Source of the DNA: Oscillospiraceae bacterium
Lineage (GTDB): Bacteria > Bacillota_A > Clostridia > Oscillospirales > Oscillospiraceae
NCBI GenBank assembly: GCA_015067895.1
Contig: SVLP01000006.1
Span: 1-64,000, forward strand
Direction: 5' to 3'
Length of the DNA: 64,000 nt
The notes beneath the pieces are model-generated. The model was not told the DNA's origin, searched no databases, and was given only the letters and a program-made list of their open reading frames with translations. Every line of letters begins with the position of its first letter. Within the stretch, counting starts at the first letter, position 1. Below are positions 25,493-32,792 of the stretch, in pieces. Both the position numbers and the translations under genes were made by a program.

Positions 25493-25544
25493 AACATTTC
25501 TCAAACATTTCTCCATCATTTCGAACACAACCTGCCTGTATGAT
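25493..25544 (+). promoter_or_regulatory. Candidate response-regulator box and promoter
   Basis: Direct repeats AACATTTCTC at 25493-25502 and 25504-25513, offset 11 bp, end just before a weak -35 region. TATGAT (25539-25544) is the -10. Tandem 11-bp repeats abutting a poor -35 are typical of OmpR/PhoB-type activation. A related direct repeat lies upstream of the response regulator gene. Confidence 0.5.
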
Positions 25545-25580
25545 ATGTCTGTAAACCAAAACAAACGGAGGAAACCCGAA

Positions 25581-25943
25581 ATGAAGAAAAAAGATTTTGT
25601 CCGGCTGGTGCTGGGGATTGTGGGTGGGCTGCTGTTCGGCGTGGGTCTGTGCATGTGCCTGCTCCCTGAGTGGAATGCGTTCCGGGAGGGCGTGGCTGTG
25701 ACCGCCGTTGGCGGCTTCGTGCTGCTGATCCTGGCAGGCCTGATGCTGAAGGGCCGCAAGACTGCAAAGATCAACTGGAGACTTGCAGGAAAGGCGCTCT
25801 ATGGAATCGTAAGCACCCTGGTGCTGGGCGTGGGCATGTGTCTGGTGCTGGTGTGGGAGCAGCTGCTGCTGGGTATCGCCATCGGCGTTGCGGGCATCGT
25901 CATGCTGCTGATGCTGATCCCCTTGTTCGTGGGACTGAAATAA
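25581..25943 (+). CDS. Small four-helix membrane protein
   Basis: 120 aa from ATG 25581 (GGAGGAAAC upstream). It has two similar halves, each a pair of membrane helices with the shared motif LLFGVGLCMCLLPEW / LVLGVGMCLVLVWEQ, pointing to an internal duplication. The second half resembles the C-terminal hydrophobic region of the protein at 28858-29229, so these proteins of one locus are probably related. No known family recognised. It is first in a group leading to the two-component genes; I infer it is a regulated membrane component, perhaps in envelope stress. Confidence 0.72.
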   Translation: MKKKDFVRLVLGIVGGLLFGVGLCMCLLPEWNAFREGVAVTAVGGFVLLILAGLMLKGRKTAKINWRLAGKALYGIVSTLVLGVGMCLVLVWEQLLLGIAIGVAGIVMLLMLIPLFVGLK

Positions 25944-25959
25944 AAAGGAGGAAGGATCT

Positions 25960-26157
25960 ATGAGCAGGAAGATCGAGGAAACTGTTGTGGATACCTACAA
26001 GGCCATCGAGGAGGGTGTCGTCGGCGCCTACAAGGCTGTGGAGGATACTGTGGTCGGTACTTATCAGAAGGTGGAGGACGCCTTTGTGGAGAAGTTCCTC
26101 ACCAAGCCCGGCGAGACGGTCGACGATGCAAAGGCCCGCCTGAAGGGCGAAGAATAA
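25960..26157 (+). CDS. 65-aa repeat protein of unknown function
   Basis: Starts at ATG 25960 with AAGGAGG upstream, 16 bp after the small membrane protein gene. The sequence is built from near-repeats of 11-12 residues: VVDTYKAIEEG, VVGAYKAVEDT, VVGTYQKVEDA, then FVEKFLTKPGETVDDAKARL. The spacing of V, Y and I/V predicts an amphipathic helix. Similar short proteins occur in other gut Clostridia as far as I recall, with no function known. A terminator follows directly. Confidence 0.7.
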   Translation: MSRKIEETVVDTYKAIEEGVVGAYKAVEDTVVGTYQKVEDAFVEKFLTKPGETVDDAKARLKGEE

Positions 26158-26162
26158 CGAGG

Positions 26163-26191
26163 ATCCCGGAAGCACCGCTTCCGGGATTTTT
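26163..26191 (+). terminator. Terminator after the 65-aa repeat gene
   Basis: ATCCCGGAAGC pairs with GCTTCCGGGAT across a 3-nt loop, followed by a T run. Confidence 0.85.
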
Positions 26192-26222
26192 GAAACAATT
26201 CGGAAACATTCTGTGTTATAAT
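26191..26222 (+). promoter_or_regulatory. Promoter of the two-component operon with direct repeats
   Basis: TATAAT at 26217-26222. No good -35 is seen, but TGAAACAATTC and GGAAACATTC form an 11-bp-phased direct repeat (26191-26211) at that position, similar to the box at 25493-25513 read on the other strand. This suggests autoactivation by the encoded OmpR-type regulator. Confidence 0.5.
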
Positions 26223-26249
26223 AGTGAAAACGACCCAGGAGGGATTGCT

Positions 26250-26921
26250 ATGTTCCAAATTTTAGTGGTTGAAGATGATCCGGATCTGAACCGGACGGTC
26301 TGCGACTTCCTGAACCGCAGCGGCTATGCTGCCACCGGCTGCCATGGCGCCGAAGCGGCCTATGATGCCATGTATGAAACGATTTTCGATCTGATCGTCA
26401 CGGATGTGATGATGCCCGGCATTGACGGCTACGAGTTTGCTGCCACAGTGCGCAGCTTGAATGAGAATATCCCCATCCTCTTTATGACCGCGCGGGAGGA
26501 TTTTGCTTCCCGGCAGCGGGGCTATCGTGTGGGGGCTGACGACTATATGGTCAAGCCTGTGGATCTGGATGAGATGTTTCTGCGGATCGGCGCCTTGCTG
26601 CGCCGGGCGAAGATCGCGTCGAGCCGTCGGCTGACTGTGGGGCAGTTCATAATGGATGCCGACGAGCGATCTGCATCCCTCAATGGGGAGGAGATCCCCC
26701 TGACCAACCGGGAGTTCAGCCTGCTGTTCAAGCTGCTGTCGTATCCCAGGAAGACCTTCACCCGCACCCAGCTCATGGACGAGTTCTGGAGCGTGGACAC
26801 GGCATCGGGGCCCAGGGCGGTGGATGTGTACATGACCAAGCTGCGCAGCAAGCTTGACCGCTGTGATGATTTTGAGATCGTCACCGTACACGGCCTGGGC
26901 TACAAGGCGGTGATCAAATGA
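26250..26921 (+). CDS. OmpR/PhoB-family response regulator
   Basis: 223 aa from ATG 26250 (CAGGAGGG upstream). Receiver domain (1-115) with acidic pair EDD, phospho-acceptor Asp52 (DLIVTDVMMPG), Thr in FMTAR and Lys in VKPVDLDE. Winged-helix domain (about 130-223) with LTNREFSLLFKLLSYPRKTFTR and VDVYMTKLRSKLDR, ending GLGYKAVIK. Its stop overlaps the histidine kinase start (ATGA), so the two are a coupled pair. Flanking unknown membrane proteins are the likely regulon. Confidence 0.95.
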   Translation: MFQILVVEDDPDLNRTVCDFLNRSGYAATGCHGAEAAYDAMYETIFDLIVTDVMMPGIDGYEFAATVRSLNENIPILFMTAREDFASRQRGYRVGADDYMVKPVDLDEMFLRIGALLRRAKIASSRRLTVGQFIMDADERSASLNGEEIPLTNREFSLLFKLLSYPRKTFTRTQLMDEFWSVDTASGPRAVDVYMTKLRSKLDRCDDFEIVTVHGLGYKAVIK

Positions 26922-27988
26922 AGCACCGGGAGCTGGGCGAGCGGCTGATCTTCAATGTCAGTCGGTTTTTCTCTTTCTATCTGGTCATCGGCCTGGTGAC
27001 CTCCACCACCATCATGCGATTCAATGAAGGAATGCTCCTGGACGAGACACTGGTGCGGCGCAATGCCCCCCAGACCTTCGTCTGGACGGTGCTTATGGCG
27101 CTGATCGGCTGTTTCATTGACGCCCTTCGGCGGCACATGACCGTGGAACGTCCGCTGCTGCGGATCATCGGCGCTCTGGAGCGGATCGGTCGGGGGGATT
27201 TTGACTACCGGCTGGACATCGAGCATCGGGATTTCTCACAGGTCGGTTTCCGGGAGATCTGTGAGGGGATCAACCATCTGGCCCTGGAGCTGGGCGGTGT
27301 GGAGACTCTGAGAACAGATTTCATCTCCAATGTCAGCCATGAGCTGAAAACGCCCCTGGCGGTGATAAAGAATTACGCGGTTCTGCTTCGGGACGATACG
27401 CTGCCCTCCGAACAGCGGCAGGCTTACACCCAGGCCATCATGGATACCTCCTCCCGGTTGGCGGAGCTGGTGAGCAACATCCTGAAGCTGAACAAGCTGG
27501 AAAACCAGCAGATATTCCCGGAGGTGCGGATCTTCGACCTGGGAGAGCAAATTGCGGGGTCGATGCTTCAGTTCGAGTCCGCCTGGGAGGAAAAGTCCCT
27601 GGAGCTGGAGTGTGATCTGGCTGAGGGAGTGAGCGTGGAGGCGGATCCGGAGCTGCTGCGGCTGGTCTGGGACAACCTGCTCTCCAACGCAGTGAAGTTT
27701 ACCCCAACAGGGGGGAAGCTGACCGTGCGGCTGACAGTGGACGGCAGCTGGGCGGTGGTCAGCGTGGCGGATACCGGCTGCGGCATGACCCCGGAGACCG
27801 GGCGGCACATTTTTGAAAAATTCTATCAGGGGGATACCGCCCACGCCACCCGGGGCAACGGTCTGGGACTGGCACTGGTGAAACGGGTGGTAGACATCAC
27901 CGGCGGTGCCATTACGGTGTCCAGCACCCTGGGCAAAGGCAGCACCTTCACCGTGCGGCTGGGGAGGGTAAGCGATGGAAAAGGCTAG
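26918..27988 (+). CDS. Sensor histidine kinase
   Basis: 356 aa. Two N-terminal membrane helices (about 12-34 and 48-68) enclose only a short external loop of about 15 residues. That points to sensing within the membrane or through a partner. A HAMP-like linker follows, then the H-box SNVSHELKTPLAVIKNY (His141), N-box WDNLLSNAVKF, G1 DTGCGM, F-box and G2 GNGLGLALV. It overlaps the response regulator by 4 bp and the next membrane protein gene by 14 bp. Small-loop kinases of this kind in Firmicutes often detect cell-envelope stress together with a membrane partner. Confidence 0.95.
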   Translation: MKHRELGERLIFNVSRFFSFYLVIGLVTSTTIMRFNEGMLLDETLVRRNAPQTFVWTVLMALIGCFIDALRRHMTVERPLLRIIGALERIGRGDFDYRLDIEHRDFSQVGFREICEGINHLALELGGVETLRTDFISNVSHELKTPLAVIKNYAVLLRDDTLPSEQRQAYTQAIMDTSSRLAELVSNILKLNKLENQQIFPEVRIFDLGEQIAGSMLQFESAWEEKSLELECDLAEGVSVEADPELLRLVWDNLLSNAVKFTPTGGKLTVRLTVDGSWAVVSVADTGCGMTPETGRHIFEKFYQGDTAHATRGNGLGLALVKRVVDITGGAITVSSTLGKGSTFTVRLGRVSDGKG

Positions 27989-28871
27989 AGCGATCGCAAA
28001 ACGGCTGCTGTTCCTGCCGGGGGCCCTGGCGGGGCTCGTGGGAGCGGCCGCGTTCTGCGCCCTGGGATGGGTATTCCTCAAGGGCTATGAAGCTGCCTGG
28101 TTTGCCTATCCTGTCTATGTGCTGTCCTTCTATGCGCTGACAGTGGTGTGCATCCATGTGGTGCCCAAGGTCATCGCCTGGGGGAAAAAGCCGCGGGAGG
28201 AACGGCGATTCCGATTCCCACCGGAGAAGAAGAAGGATCTCGTCCTGTCACTGAGAATGACCCTGTGGATCAATATCGGCTACGCGCTGTTCCACTTCCT
28301 CGCAGGCGTTTGGATGCGCTCCAACTGGATGGCCTGCAACGGCGGGTACTATCTGGTCAATGCGGTTATCATGGGGGTGCTGGTGGGCTATGAACGGAAG
28401 ATCGCCGTCATCGACAATGACTACCGGCGGCTGCGCACAGGCTGGCGGGTCTATGAGCTCTGCGGGGGTCTGCTGCTGAGCTTGAATCTGTGTATGTCAG
28501 TGATGGTCTTTCAGATCATCTGGCAGGGCCAGGGGGAGGAGTACCCCGGTCTGCTGATCTTCGCAGTGGCGGCGTATACCTTTTACAAGCTGACCATTGC
28601 CGTCATCCGTGTCGTCCAGTGCCGGAAAAACCGGTCGCCCATCCTGGGGATCGCCCGGAATATGGATCTGATCGAAGCCATGATGAGCTTGTTCAGCCTA
28701 CAGACGGGCCTTTTCGCCGCCTTCGGACAGGATTTTGCGCACCAGACATTGATGAATTGTCTCACCGGCGGTGGAGTCTGTGCGCTCGTGCTGCTGGGTG
28801 CCCTGGGCATGATGCTCCACGGGAGAAAGAGAAGAAACGAGATCGGGAGGGATGCGTATGCAGCCGAATGA
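27975..28871 (+). CDS. Polytopic membrane protein of the two-component operon
   Basis: 298 aa with about six hydrophobic helices separated by basic loops (GKKPREERRFRFPPEKKK; YERKIAVIDNDYRRLRTGWR). No family recognised. The gene overlaps the kinase by 14 bp and the next gene by about 14 bp, so it is made together with them. Such tight coupling suggests a partner in sensing or a main target. The start at ATG 27975 has GGGGAGGG upstream. The loop after the third helix is rich in Arg and may face the cytoplasm. Confidence 0.78.
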   Translation: MEKARAIAKRLLFLPGALAGLVGAAAFCALGWVFLKGYEAAWFAYPVYVLSFYALTVVCIHVVPKVIAWGKKPREERRFRFPPEKKKDLVLSLRMTLWINIGYALFHFLAGVWMRSNWMACNGGYYLVNAVIMGVLVGYERKIAVIDNDYRRLRTGWRVYELCGGLLLSLNLCMSVMVFQIIWQGQGEEYPGLLIFAVAAYTFYKLTIAVIRVVQCRKNRSPILGIARNMDLIEAMMSLFSLQTGLFAAFGQDFAHQTLMNCLTGGGVCALVLLGALGMMLHGRKRRNEIGRDAYAAE

Positions 28872-29229
28872 TTCCTTTGAATTCACCTATTCCGCTCCGG
28901 AGCAGGAGGAGATCCGCCGGATCCGGGAGAAATACCAACGCCCTGCGCAGCGCAAGACGAAGCTGGAGCAGCTCCGGGAGCTGGATGAAAGTGTGACCCG
29001 GAAGGGAACCATGGTTTCGCTGCTGCTGGGTATTCTGGGTTCCCTGATCCTGGGGACAGGCATGAGCCTGTGCCTGGTATGGGAGCAGTATCTGCCGGGG
29101 ATCCCGGTGGGGATCGCGGGTATCGCCATGGTAGCCGCCGCCTATCCCGTATACAGGCGGATCACCGAACGGGAAAAGAAGCGTATCGCGCCGGAGATCC
29201 TGAAGCTGACCGAGGAGCTGCTTCGGTAG
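28858..29229 (+). CDS. Small two-helix membrane protein
   Basis: 123 aa from ATG 28858; GGGAGG at 28845-28850 is 7 bases away, whereas the in-frame ATG 6 bp earlier is too close. An acidic/basic soluble N-terminal half (predicted helix, REKYQRPAQRKTKLEQLREL) is followed by two membrane helices with LLLGILGSLILGTGMSLCLVWEQ and GIPVGIAGIAMV. This matches the second half of the protein at 25581-25943. The charged C-terminus is cytoplasmic by the positive-inside rule. Function unknown; last gene of the operon. Confidence 0.75.
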   Translation: MQPNDSFEFTYSAPEQEEIRRIREKYQRPAQRKTKLEQLRELDESVTRKGTMVSLLLGILGSLILGTGMSLCLVWEQYLPGIPVGIAGIAMVAAAYPVYRRITEREKKRIAPEILKLTEELLR

Positions 29230-29269
29230 GGACACCCGTCCCCGGCGTCCATTGCTGCCGGGTCGTATG

Positions 29270-29307
29270 AAAGCGGAGAACGCCTGCGTTCTCCGCTTTT
29301 GGCTTTT
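29270..29307 (+). terminator. Terminator of the two-component operon
   Basis: AAAGCGGAGAACG pairs with CGTTCTCCGCTTT, followed by TTGGCTTTTT. Confidence 0.75.
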
Positions 29308-29320
29308 TCGATAAATTCCC

Positions 29321-29349
29321 TTGATTATTGCCCGCCTTCGTTGTACAAT
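29321..29349 (+). promoter_or_regulatory. Promoter of the CNNM pair
   Basis: TTGATT (29321-29326), 17-bp spacer, TACAAT (29344-29349). Confidence 0.65.
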
Positions 29350-29402
29350 GTCGTTATATGTCCGGCTGTGTGCCGGAACGATTGTTAAGGAGTTGGTTTT
29401 CT

Positions 29403-30404
29403 TTGGACCCGGCGAGTTTATTCCTGTATGTGTTTTTTCTGATGAGTTCGGCCTATTTTGCCTGTTCGGAGACGGCCTATACCGCCGTGAGCAAGGTGCG
29501 GCTGCGCACCATGGCGGATAAGGGCAACAAGCGTGCCCAGAAGGCCCTGTGGGTCTGTGACCGATTCGACAAGACCCTGACCACGATTCTGGTGGGCAAC
29601 AATGTCTTCCACGCGGCCTGTGCGTCCCTGTCGGCGCTGCTGGTGCTGCGGCAGTTTGGCGAACAGTATGTGGCGGCGGGCACGGTGGTCACCACCGTCA
29701 TCGTCTATCTCTTCGCGGAGATGCTGCCCAAGAGTCTGGCCCGGGCCAGGGCCGAGGAGATCGCCCTGCTGTTTGCGGGCAGTATGCAGACGCTGGTTCG
29801 GGTGCTGACGCCCATCTCCGCCGTGTTCTCCGGCATCTCCAATATGCTGTCGAAATTCCTCAGCGATGACGGCAGCGGCACGGTCACCGAGGAGGATCTG
29901 ATCTCTATCATCGAGACCATCGAGGACGAGGGCGTCCTGGAGCCGGAGCAGATGGAGCTGGTCAACTCCGCCATGGAGTTCCGGGACAAGCGGGCCAAGG
30001 ATATCATGATCCCCATCGAATTCGTCGAGGCCGTCTCCAGCTCCATCCCCACTGCCGAGCTGGTGAAGATGGCAACGACGTTGTCCTACTCCCGTCTCCC
30101 TGTCTACGAGGGCAGCCGGGACAACATCGTGGGCATTTTGCCGGTGAACCTGTTTTTAAGCTATTATGTGTCGGGCAAGCCCGTGCCCCTGCGCAAGCTG
30201 CTGATGAAGCCCTACGTCTTCGACAGCAACACAGAAATTTCCACGCTGCTCCAGCGGATGCGCTTAAACAAGCTGCACATGGTCTTCGTGGTGGATGAGA
30301 ACCGGAAGAAGCTGGGCATCATCACCATGGAAGACCTGCTGGAGGAGCTGGTGGGCGAGATCCAGGACGAGTCCGATCTGGGCGAAGGCCTGGAGCTGCT
30401 GTAA
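29403..30404 (+). CDS. CNNM / HlyC-CorC family membrane protein 1
   Basis: 333 aa with a TTG start at 29403, chosen because AAGGAG lies 10 bases upstream and the membrane domain begins directly (MDPASLFLYVFFLMSSAYFACSETAYTAVSK). The DUF21 domain has four helices (about 5-170). Two CBS domains follow (about 190-330), the first with AMEFRDKRAKDIMIPIEFV. The CorC-HlyC C-terminal domain is missing or very short; the protein stops at LGEGLELL. The family transports or senses Mg2+ and other divalent metals. The next gene is a longer paralogue 13 bp away. Confidence 0.87.
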   Translation: MDPASLFLYVFFLMSSAYFACSETAYTAVSKVRLRTMADKGNKRAQKALWVCDRFDKTLTTILVGNNVFHAACASLSALLVLRQFGEQYVAAGTVVTTVIVYLFAEMLPKSLARARAEEIALLFAGSMQTLVRVLTPISAVFSGISNMLSKFLSDDGSGTVTEEDLISIIETIEDEGVLEPEQMELVNSAMEFRDKRAKDIMIPIEFVEAVSSSIPTAELVKMATTLSYSRLPVYEGSRDNIVGILPVNLFLSYYVSGKPVPLRKLLMKPYVFDSNTEISTLLQRMRLNKLHMVFVVDENRKKLGIITMEDLLEELVGEIQDESDLGEGLELL

Positions 30405-30417
30405 GGAGGGCGAAGCG

Positions 30418-31692
30418 ATGGAATATCTGTTCATTGCCCTGCTGCTGATGGGCTCCGCCTTCTTCTCCGGCACGGAGATTGCCTATACATCCCTGAGCAA
30501 GCTCAAGATCAAAAAAGAGCGGGAGAATCCCAGGGGCATCCAACGGCTGGTGCTCTTCATCTATGACCATTTCGACAATGCCCTGAGCACCCTGCTCATC
30601 GGCAACAATCTGGTGAACATCGGTGCCACCTCCCTGGCAACTGTCCTGGCGGTGAAGCTGGCGGACAGCTTGGGCGGCAAGATCACCGATGACACCGCCT
30701 CCACCATCGTCACCGTGGTGATGACGGTGCTGATCCTCATCATCGGCGAGATCACCCCCAAGATGATCGCCAGAAGGTGCTGCGACACCATCTCCAAATG
30801 GGCCGCCTGGCCCCTGCTGGTGCTGATGATCCTGCTGTTCCCGGCGGTGCTGGTGACCAGCTGGGTGGTGAAGGCCTTCAGTCTGCTCTGGCGGAAGAAG
30901 GACGGGGTGGATGTGACCATCACCGAGGAGGAGTTCGAGAACATCCTTGACACCGCCGAGGATGAGGGCATCATCGATGAGCGCGAGACGGAGCTGCTGC
31001 AGTCCGCCCTGGAGTTCACCGATCTGGACGCCGGCGACATCCTGACCCCCCGGATCGATGTGGTGGGCTTCGAGCTGAACGATGATCTCAGCGAGATCCT
31101 GAACATCATCAGCGAGACCCAGTTCAGCCGGTATCCTGTCTATGAGCGCACCGTGGATCACGTGGTGGGCATCCTCTACGTCAAGCACCTGCTCCAGGAG
31201 CTGGCCGAGGGCAATGCCGTGGATCTGAAGGAGCTGCTGCTGGAGCCGGTGTTCATCCCGAAATCCATGAAGCTCCATGCCATCATGGACGAGTTCCGCC
31301 GCCGCCGCACCCATATGGCCGTTGTCGCCGACGAATACGGCGGCATCACCGGCATCGTCACCATGGAGGACGTGCTGGAGCAGCTGGTGGGCGAGATCTG
31401 GGACGAGAACGACGACATCGTCAACGACTGGCAGGAGCTGGGCAAGGATCGGTATGAATGCGCCGGTGACCTGAACCTCAGCGACTTCTTCGACCATCTG
31501 GATCTGGATGACGAGGAGGTGGACACCGACTGCGCCACCGTCGGCGGCTGGGCCACCGAGAACATCGGTGCCATGCCGGTGCCCTTCGATGCCTTCGATT
31601 ATAAGAATTTCACCATTCTGGTGAAGGAGGTCGATGACAACCGCATCGAGCGGCTCATCGTGCTGGAGCACCATTTTGTGACAGAAGAATAA
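30418..31692 (+). CDS. CNNM / HlyC-CorC family membrane protein 2
   Basis: 424 aa from ATG 30418 with AAGGAGG upstream. Full three-part architecture: DUF21 membrane domain (FSGTEIAYTSLSKLK at the start), CBS pair (ALEFTDLDAGDILTPRIDVVGFE; RRRTHMAVVADEYGGITGIVTMEDVLE) and a CorC-HlyC domain (about 350-424). Paralogous to the previous gene, probably from tandem duplication, and co-transcribed with it. The two could form a heterodimer, with this subunit carrying the only full CorC domain. Confidence 0.9.
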   Translation: MEYLFIALLLMGSAFFSGTEIAYTSLSKLKIKKERENPRGIQRLVLFIYDHFDNALSTLLIGNNLVNIGATSLATVLAVKLADSLGGKITDDTASTIVTVVMTVLILIIGEITPKMIARRCCDTISKWAAWPLLVLMILLFPAVLVTSWVVKAFSLLWRKKDGVDVTITEEEFENILDTAEDEGIIDERETELLQSALEFTDLDAGDILTPRIDVVGFELNDDLSEILNIISETQFSRYPVYERTVDHVVGILYVKHLLQELAEGNAVDLKELLLEPVFIPKSMKLHAIMDEFRRRRTHMAVVADEYGGITGIVTMEDVLEQLVGEIWDENDDIVNDWQELGKDRYECAGDLNLSDFFDHLDLDDEEVDTDCATVGGWATENIGAMPVPFDAFDYKNFTILVKEVDDNRIERLIVLEHHFVTEE

Positions 31693-31695
31693 AGC

Positions 31696-31723
31696 AAGGC
31701 CCGCTGCGGACGCAGCGGGCCTT
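31696..31723. terminator. 13-bp stem after the CNNM pair
   Basis: AAGGCCCGCTGCG and CGCAGCGGGCCTT form a perfect stem 4 bp after the stop codon. The T tract is weak. Confidence 0.6.
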
Positions 31724-31739
31724 AAGTGTGTTCAAATGC

Positions 31740-31859
31740 CTTGCCTCCTCCATTTATGGGGGAGGTGGCCGAGCGAAGCGAGGTCGGAGGGGGTCTGCCC
31801 GCTTTTTACAGAAAAGCGGGCAGTTTCGCATATTTGCAAAGCAAATATGCGGACTCCTC
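31740..31859. repeat. Left half of a host palindromic repeat interrupted by the Mu-like element
   Basis: Starts CTTGCCTCCTCCATTTATGG; contains the GTGGCCGAGCGAAGCGAGG motif, then two hairpins (GCCCGCTTTT with AAAAGCGGGC; GCATATTTGC with GCAAATATGC). Its right half is 39145-39191, ending ATGCGGGGGGCAAG. Joining the halves through one TCCTC copy gives a repeat of about 160 bp with imperfect inverted ends. A short relative is at 43862-43921. Confidence 0.8.
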
Positions 31860-31976
31860 TGTAATGCACCGCGCAAATCGTGAAAACGCAAAATACGAAA
31901 AATGCCTGTAAAATCAAGCCTTTTTCGCTCTAGGACTAAAGGCACAAAGCGTTAAAAATGCCACCCTAAAGGACAT

Positions 31977-32039
31977 AAAAGAGCCCCTTCTAAATGCAAC
32001 TGCCATGCAGCTTCAGGCATTTAGAAAGGGCTCTTTTTT
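31977..32039. terminator. Long bidirectional terminator at the element's left side
   Basis: AAGAGCCCCTTCTAAATGC pairs with GCATTTAGAAAGGGCTCTT, followed by T residues rightward. It ends the leftward repressor transcript 16 bp after its stop and shields the element from host transcription. Confidence 0.75.
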
Positions 32040-32054
32040 GAAAAGATGTTGTTC

Positions 32055-32405
32055 TTATTCGCTGGAACCGTTGGGGTACTTTCCAAGTTTGAAATCAAGA
32101 ATGCACTGTATCTCCACTTTGTCAGACAGATTAAGTCTCCTGAATTTGCGGACGAGCAAGCGTTCTTCCTCTGCCAAAGATATTTCGTCAGCATCTTCTA
32201 CAATCCTAAACGGCTGCACCAAAGAATCAATCAGTTCGCCGTAGTAGTCAGAAAGAGCCTGTAAAGTTGATAAGGATGGGTCATTTTTCCCATTTTCAAG
32301 ACCGCTATAATTACCTTGTGATATTCCAAGTTCCTGTGCAATTTGCTTTTGGGTTAGGGCGTTTTTTAGCCTTAGCTCCTTGATTTTCTCACTAAAATAT
32401 GACAT
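32055..32405 (-). CDS. XRE-family repressor of the Mu-like element
   Basis: 116 aa from ATG 32405 (GGAGGTAACC upstream). An HTH of the Cro/CI type at residues about 6-60 (IKELRLKNALTQKQIAQELGISQGNYSGLENGKNDPS) is followed by a helical tail that probably dimerises. It is transcribed away from the transposase operon across a shared operator region, the usual place for a Mu c-type repressor. It probably keeps transposition off. It is not related in sequence style to Mu c itself (which is a winged helix), so it is an analogous replacement. Confidence 0.85.
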   Translation of the reverse strand: MSYFSEKIKELRLKNALTQKQIAQELGISQGNYSGLENGKNDPSLSTLQALSDYYGELIDSLVQPFRIVEDADEISLAEEERLLVRKFRRLNLSDKVEIQCILDFKLGKYPNGSSE

Positions 32406-32428
32406 TTGGTTACCTCCGTGCCCCTGTT

Positions 32429-32540
32429 GATTTAGTTCTAAATCAAAATTGCGACAAAAAAATATCTGAATAATGATTGACAATATCGAAAAATAGATAT
32501 ATACTAATACATATCAGATATATAATATATTATATCAGAT
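32429..32540. promoter_or_regulatory. Early promoter and operator region of the Mu-like element
   Basis: Rightward promoter TTGACA (32477-32482), 17-bp spacer, TATACT (32500-32505). A perfect palindrome GATTTAG-TT-CTAAATC (32429-32444) lies near the repressor start. ATATCAGAT occurs at 32511-32519 and 32532-32540, with a related inverted copy ATATCTGA near 32462. These are the likely binding sites of the repressor and the Ner-like HTH. Confidence 0.65.
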
Positions 32541-32567
32541 TTTGAATTCCGTCAAGGAGGTAATCAC

Positions 32568-32792
32568 ATGAAATACTGTGTCAATGTTAAGAAAATCAAA
32601 ATTGCTAGGCTAAACATGGGATTATCTCAGACCGATTTAGCGCAGCGTTCAGGGGTTTCTTACCTTGCGATAAACCGTCTTGAGAACCAAAAGACGACCA
32701 GCCCGCATCCTCAAACAATTAAGAAAATCTGCGATGTTCTCAATCTGCAAGTCGCCGATGTTTGCGCATTCCGAGGAGGCGGTGAAACATGA
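32568..32792 (+). CDS. Small XRE HTH protein (Ner/Cro-like)
   Basis: 74 aa, essentially one helix-turn-helix domain (VKKIKIARLNMGLSQTDLAQRSGVSYLAINRLENQKT). It lies first in the early operon, directly before the transposase, which it overlaps by 4 bp (ATGA). In Mu the Ner protein in this place turns down both early and repressor transcription; I infer the same here. AAGGAGG precedes the ATG. Confidence 0.85.
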   Translation: MKYCVNVKKIKIARLNMGLSQTDLAQRSGVSYLAINRLENQKTTSPHPQTIKKICDVLNLQVADVCAFRGGGET

